This document shows positions 59,801 to 64,000 of a stretch of DNA of 64,000 nucleotides, one piece after another. The notes under the pieces were generated by a model, which worked only from the letters and a program-made list of their open reading frames with translations, did not search any database and had not been told where the DNA came from. How positions within the stretch are numbered: position 1 is the first letter of the stretch; each line of letters begins with the position of its first letter. The DNA is from Oryzias latipes (taxonomy: Eukaryota; Chordata; Actinopteri; Beloniformes; Adrianichthyidae), in the NCBI RefSeq assembly GCF_002234675.1, contig NC_019866.2, positions 4,136,642 through 4,200,641 of the forward strand, given 5' to 3'. A program made the translations under genes and the position numbers.

Positions 59801-61944
59801 CGTCTTTGGGTAAGCCCACCTTGCCTCTGGTAGGGCTGTGTTCGGCAGCGGAGCCGCCACCAGTGTGTAAATGTGTGTGCGTGACTGTAAAGCGCTTTGG
59901 GCCTTGTGGGTAGAAAAGCGCTATATAAGTATACGCCATTTACCATAACAAATTCAAATACAAAGAAAACTTTAAAATTCTCAAAATGAACCAGACTGGT
60001 TGTCCTTTTCCTTTATCACTCAGGTCTTTCAGAATTTAAAGACCCACTCTGATTAAAAAAAAGGGGGGGGGGTTTGGTGTTTTAACATCTATTTGTGGCT
60101 TTTTTTCTGATGATGGAGGATATATTGTAAAGAAAATTAAACTTAAAATTGCATTTCTGAATATTTCTTATCAAAACAGCTGTGAATGGGAGGCAGACGA
60201 AAAGATGCAGCTCAAATATAACTTATTTCTGACATTGAAAATATGCTGGGCGGGGCCAAAAGCTCCCTGCTCTGCTCCATTCTGATGCAGCCACATGTGG
60301 ACAAATAGATCCGTGTGCGTCTTTGTTTTCCCCGTCTGAGCTGGAGTCCGACTCCAAGCTGTACGGCTGGATGGCTCGACATTTTTGTCGTACCGGTTAT
60401 GTTCGGCAAGGCTGTGGGGAGCTGTAAGCTAGCGGGAGAGTATGTAAACGGATAGCTTAGTCCTTGTTGATGGGAAACGGGGTGGGGTTGATCCGCACCA
60501 ACAGTCCCGCCCAGAACTCAGAGGCGAATCTCTATTGAACTCCTGCTGCTCTGCAGAAATGATGTTCTAGAAAATGACAGTGTTTTACATTTTGGCTAAA
60601 AACAGCCTAATCATGATTAAAAGATCACTGGGAAAGCTTTAACAGTAGATCAAAAGATGATCGGAGTGGCACTTTCATGCTGACAACATGAAAAGTAACA
60701 CTATTTCTGTTGCACCCAAAATATTTCCAAAAATATCCGAATCTTTGCTCATTGGGTTGGAGTGGAAAGGAGTAACATGAAATCTTTTTGGGAGGACATT
60801 TGAGATTCAAAAGATTATAACTCAACAGTTTATTGTTTCATCAAGATGTAGATTGAGTTCTGAGGTTTACTTAAAGTCTTAATTCAGTCAAATTGAATCA
60901 TCACTAGCTGAGTGTGCAGAATCTGACCCTAACCCTAAGGATGCAGAAAAAAACAGGAATTTACATAAAAATAAATAACATTTTTGAAATTTTCTTCTGA
61001 GTCGTTTTTCAAAACTTATAGTTGTTAAAAGCTACCAATTTAAAAATTTTAGGGGACATTTTTGATGAAAAATATTAAGAATTTCTTATTTATAGCTTTA
61101 TATAGAAAACCTTAGGGTCTTAATAAGCATGTGTGTCTTTGGGATATCTAAATGTATAGTGATAAACGGCACATAAAGCCTCCAACAACCTCTTTGTCCA
61201 CTTCTTTCCAAAGTTAGCCCATATCCTCATGTGTAGTTTTCTGTTTAACCGCTGGGTGGTGCTGTAGAGCTGAAGGTGGTCCTTGCAGTGGAGCCACAGA
61301 CGGGACTGAATTAAAAGTAGCCTCATCATCAGCCACAGCTGTTTTTTGATGTCATGCGTCTTTTGTCCTCAGCGGTTCTGTGGACGGGGGAGGTTTGGGA
61401 CTTCCTGAGTTTTGCGGAGCGCCACCCGACCATCTTTTACAATATTCTTCTGTTCGGACTGACCAGCGCTTTAGGCCAGGTAGGTAACGCAGAGGAAGAA
61501 CTGATTTGGTCATTGTAGCTTGCTTTTATATGGGTTCTGAATACATTTGTCGAAACAAAATAATGTGCTGTAATGAAAGTTTTTAAATGAGAATACCTTT
61601 GGGGAAAAAAAAGGAAATCTCAATATGACTTTGATGTCTTTCCCAGACGTTCATTTTCATGACGGTGGTGTACTTTGGGCCTCTGACCTGCTCCATCGTC
61701 ACCACCACACGGAAGTTCTTCACAATTCTCGGTTCGGTTATTTTGTTCGGGAACGTCATGAGTTCGATGCAGTGGATCGGCACTGTCCTCGTGTTCCTCG
61801 GTGAGTTTTTTTTTTTTTTTTCCTCCTAAAATCCATCCTCTTAAAGTTGACGTTGACAGTAACCACATGTTTATGTCTGCTCGCCCCTCAGGTCTCGGGT
61901 TGGATGCTAAATTTGGGAAAACCCCTAAAAAGACGATGCATTGA
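56812..61944 (+). CDS. slc35b1: Solute carrier 35 B1 (ER ATP/ADP exchanger)
   Basis: Nine coding exons: 56812-56936, 57304-57395, 57515-57645, 57754-57784, 58502-58662, 58748-58874, 61373-61479, 61647-61800, 61892-61944. They close in frame as 326 residues; human is 322. The protein is a multi-span membrane transporter of the nucleotide-sugar/drug-metabolite fold. Hydrophobic segments include [20 protein letters not shown] (residues about 19-38), [15 protein letters not shown] and [18 protein letters not shown] near the end. Family blocks: [49 protein letters not shown]. The lysine-rich tail KTPKKTMH carries a di-lysine of the kind used for ER retrieval. SLC35B1 (AXER) is reported to import ATP into the ER lumen in exchange for ADP. 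The start ATG follows an upstream in-frame GTG that is not used. AATAAA at 62291-62296 probably ends the transcript. Confidence 0.97.
57785..58501. other. SLC35B1 intron 4
   Basis: A 0.7-kb AT-rich intron with a TA-rich stretch near 57801-57816. Nothing else recognised. Confidence 0.4.
59711..59945 (+). repeat. tRNA-derived SINE
   Basis: The left end carries a RNA polymerase III split promoter: an A box TGGTGCAGCGG and, about 40 bases on, an exact B box GGTTCGATTCC. The body has GTTCGGCAGCGGAGCCGCCA. The right end reads AAAGCGCTTTGGGCC, then AAAAGCGCTATATAAGTA, a tail typical of fish SINE families. It is a SINE, not a working tRNA gene: the cloverleaf is not complete. It is inserted in SLC35B1 intron 6. 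Confidence 0.8.
60040..60674 (+). repeat. Short TIR repeat, copy G
   Basis: The longest copy (about 635 bases), in SLC35B1 intron 6. It begins AGACCCACTCTGAT with TTAA just outside (60036-60039) and ends ATGATCGGAGTGGCACT. It has all internal landmarks, including CTGATGATGGAGGATA, CCATTCTGATGCAGCCACAT and CTCTGCAGAAATG. Confidence 0.7.
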
Positions 61945-63781
61945 GGCATCTCATCGAAACAGTCAGTGTTTTAGGGGGTGTCCTGTTCAGATGAACTGTC
62001 CGCGCCGGGAATCCTCTAAATATCCTCAGCTGTATTTAAAACTGAGCGGCCGCCGTTTTGAACTGTAGCTTTTATGTGCCGTGGATGTTTGAAGAAATGA
62101 AATACACATTGGATCAAGGCCAGAGTCGACCATTGAACCTCAAACAAAAAATGAGATTTCATGGACAAAAACGAACTGATGCAAGCGGAAAATCCTGCAT
62201 TTCTTTATTAAACCCATTTCTCTGCAAGTGGACATTAAATGGAACAAATTCAAAGATCTTCAAAGTGAAGTAAAATCCAAATGTTTTGCCAATAAATAAT
62301 TATGATTGTCAGTTTTCATCCATTGACTGTACTATCATTTAAAATGTGTTGGTTTTGTCTTTTGCAATTATTATTTTTATTTTGTACAAGTTAAAAATAA
62401 CACACTATAAAAAAGGGAAATGGTTATAATCCTTTTGTCATTGTGCTTCTTCTTGGGTTTTCATATCAGTTGTAATTCTAAATTTTAACTGGTTTAATGT
62501 CATTTATCAGTTCCATAACTTTATGTGCAATGTAAAGGGCTTTAAACATCATTGAGCTGTGAAACAGCAATTTAAGACTGGGGATGAACTTTATGAATCC
62601 ATTACTCCATCACTAAATGGACCTGGTAACTATGACCAATACAAAGTTTTAGTAAGATAAACTGCAGTCTTCGATATTTCTGCCTCTGGTTTGTCTTCTT
62701 TGCCTGTTGGCTGGTTTCCCTTGGAGTCACCACAGTAGATAGTCTGCTTCCATGTAATTTATCCTCAGCTTCCTCCTCACTCTCACCGACAATCCTCATC
62801 TCTACACCCATGAATGTCCTCTTTGGTCTCCCTCTAGGCGTCTTTCCTTGGCCTTTCAGCATCCTTTTCCTGCGTTCAAATCATCTCTGTCTGCTATTTT
62901 TCCCTCCATTTATCTAGCAGGAGCTCTTCTTCTTCTTTTTTTCTTTGCTAAATGGCATATTTTCATTTTTTCCCAGGTTTTTCTGCTTTCGTATCTAAAT
63001 CAGACACAATTTTCATTAAACTAAAAGCAAAACAATGCCATAACATGACATTTTTTTTAGTAGTTTTGTTGTAAAATATTGCTATCACTATGCTATGATG
63101 TTTCCGTTTACTCTCGTCACTGTAAGTATTTACTGTACAGTTTCTTTAAAGCAACTGCACAATTCTTATTTTTTTGAACAAAAATATGCTTTAAACAAAA
63201 GAGACAAACATTTGAGCTAAATAAACTATTGCAGAATGATGCTGAAAGCAACAGCGACCCCTGCTGACGCCATCAAGCACAGATGAGATGAACTGGCAGT
63301 TTACTGCCTCTTATCTCCATCATGTCACTGTTTCTACAGCTTCATGATGGAGCTTACATGAAGGACATACTAATCTATACTATCCTAAAGATTCAGCCAA
63401 AACATGAAGCAATAACATCAACTTTGAGGATTGTAAAGATAAACTAAATTAAAGAAAAATAAGTTTAAAAAAAGTTTTTAAATATTATATAAAACAGATT
63501 AGCACTTGAACAATGTACTTAACAATAGGTACACAAACTATTTAACACCAATTTGTATTCTTAAGCAATCATTTTCTAAAGGGGAGAATTTTTTTGGGCC
63601 ATCGTCGCGTGCCAGCGTAAAATGTAAAAAAAAAACCAAAACGCCTAATATTAGATTAATGTTAAAGTGTATGAATGAACTATATTTTTCTGAGGACAAG
63701 AATAATGAATGACATTATATTGCGTGCCTCATAAAAAAATATTTACAATAATAATAATAAAAAAATTGCCTTTTTTTTCAG
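61945..63781. other. SLC35B1 3-prime UTR and AT-rich intergenic region
   Basis: AATAAA at 62291-62296 follows the stop codon by 350 bases. Beyond it is AT-rich spacer. At about 62686-62880 a diverged repeat fragment is likely (phrases TCCTCCTCACTCTCACCGAC and CCTCTTTGGTCTCCCTCTAG are common in fish interspersed repeats, minus-strand frame rich in RGRPKRT). Nothing else recognised. Confidence 0.45.
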
Positions 63782-63958
63782 GCATTTGTGTGGCATCCCA
63801 ATCATTCCTCCTTGGCCTTCTTCCGCGAAATCTCGCAGATTACGCTGCGCAGCGTTTTGGTGTGTGAGGTTATAATCGGTTTATTTCTACACAAACCAAT
63901 CTGTACGGGCAACATAATGCTCGTTACAATCCGCAAACAGCTACGAAACCACCCGGCG
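63782..63958 (+). CDS. Possible internal exon of an unidentified gene
   Basis: I do not recognise the product. A polypyrimidine tract and CAG (TTGCCTTTTTTTTCAG) open a 177-base frame of 59 codons without stops, closed by a consensus donor GTAAGT at 63959. The segment is GC-richer than its AT-rich flank. The frame begins AFVWHPNHSSL and ends RKQLRNHPA. On the opposite strand the same bases include a short frame ending ISRKKAKEE and a stop, so a terminal exon of a minus-strand gene is an alternative. A CpG-rich first exon is also possible. The window ends before this can be settled. Confidence 0.25.
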
Positions 63959-64000
63959 GTAAGTTAACGTCCCGCTTGTCGGTATTGATGCTAATAGGAA

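Larger units (their letters stand above)
58875..61372. other. SLC35B1 intron 6 with two repeats
   Basis: The largest intron of the gene (2.5 kb). It contains a tRNA-derived SINE (about 59711-59945) and a copy of the short TIR repeat (60040-60674). The rest is AT-rich with no gene seen. Confidence 0.5.

Overview
The window is nuclear DNA from a ray-finned (teleost) fish. The support is short introns with GT-AG borders, spliced vertebrate genes with fish-like sequence, a fish-type Tc1 element with 223-bp inverted ends, a tRNA-derived SINE and a short interspersed repeat present in at least seven copies. A medaka-like fish would fit, but I cannot prove the species. No rRNA or functional tRNA gene, CRISPR array, retrovirus-like element or prokaryotic feature was seen.

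Layout: 1-9063 is mostly intergenic, with repeats (269-3893, 7804-8198), the Tc1 element (1818-3431) and a GC-rich island (about 4200-5500). LIMD2 (minus) occupies 9064-16494. DDX42 (minus, 17 coding exons, 903 aa) spans 17809-24791. It is divergent from STRADA (plus, 12 coding exons, 428 aa, 26456-32258), with a short shared promoter near 25615-25830. STRADA converges on RNF113A (minus, 10 exons, 320 aa, 33020-35138). RNF113A is divergent from RUNDC3A (plus, 11 exons, 433 aa, 36095-46816). FAM117A (plus, 8 exons, 398 aa, 49235-54789) and SLC35B1 (plus, 9 exons, 326 aa, 56812-61944) follow. A possible exon of a further gene lies at 63782-63958. I rebuilt exon borders by hand from reading phase and family similarity; every CDS listed as complete closes in frame.

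The genes are mostly housekeeping or signalling: RNA helicase/spliceosome factors (DDX42, RNF113A), the LKB1-activating pseudokinase (STRADA), a LIM adaptor (LIMD2), a neuronal RUN-domain protein (RUNDC3A), an uncharacterised phosphoprotein family member (FAM117A) and the ER nucleotide-sugar-family transporter now regarded as the ER ATP/ADP exchanger (SLC35B1). From memory, the human counterparts of LIMD2, STRADA and DDX42 are at 17q23 and those of RUNDC3A, FAM117A and SLC35B1 at 17q21, so the window joins blocks that are apart in human.

The most interesting unexplained object is inside RUNDC3A intron 1, on the opposite strand: a tandem cluster (39693-41616) of three small open frames built from 14-residue Thr/Ser/Gly-rich repeats. 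Two copies align without gaps over 82 residues with many synonymous codon differences, which argues for a real, selected protein family that I do not recognise. A further minus-strand candidate exon (37859-38111) lies in the same intron.
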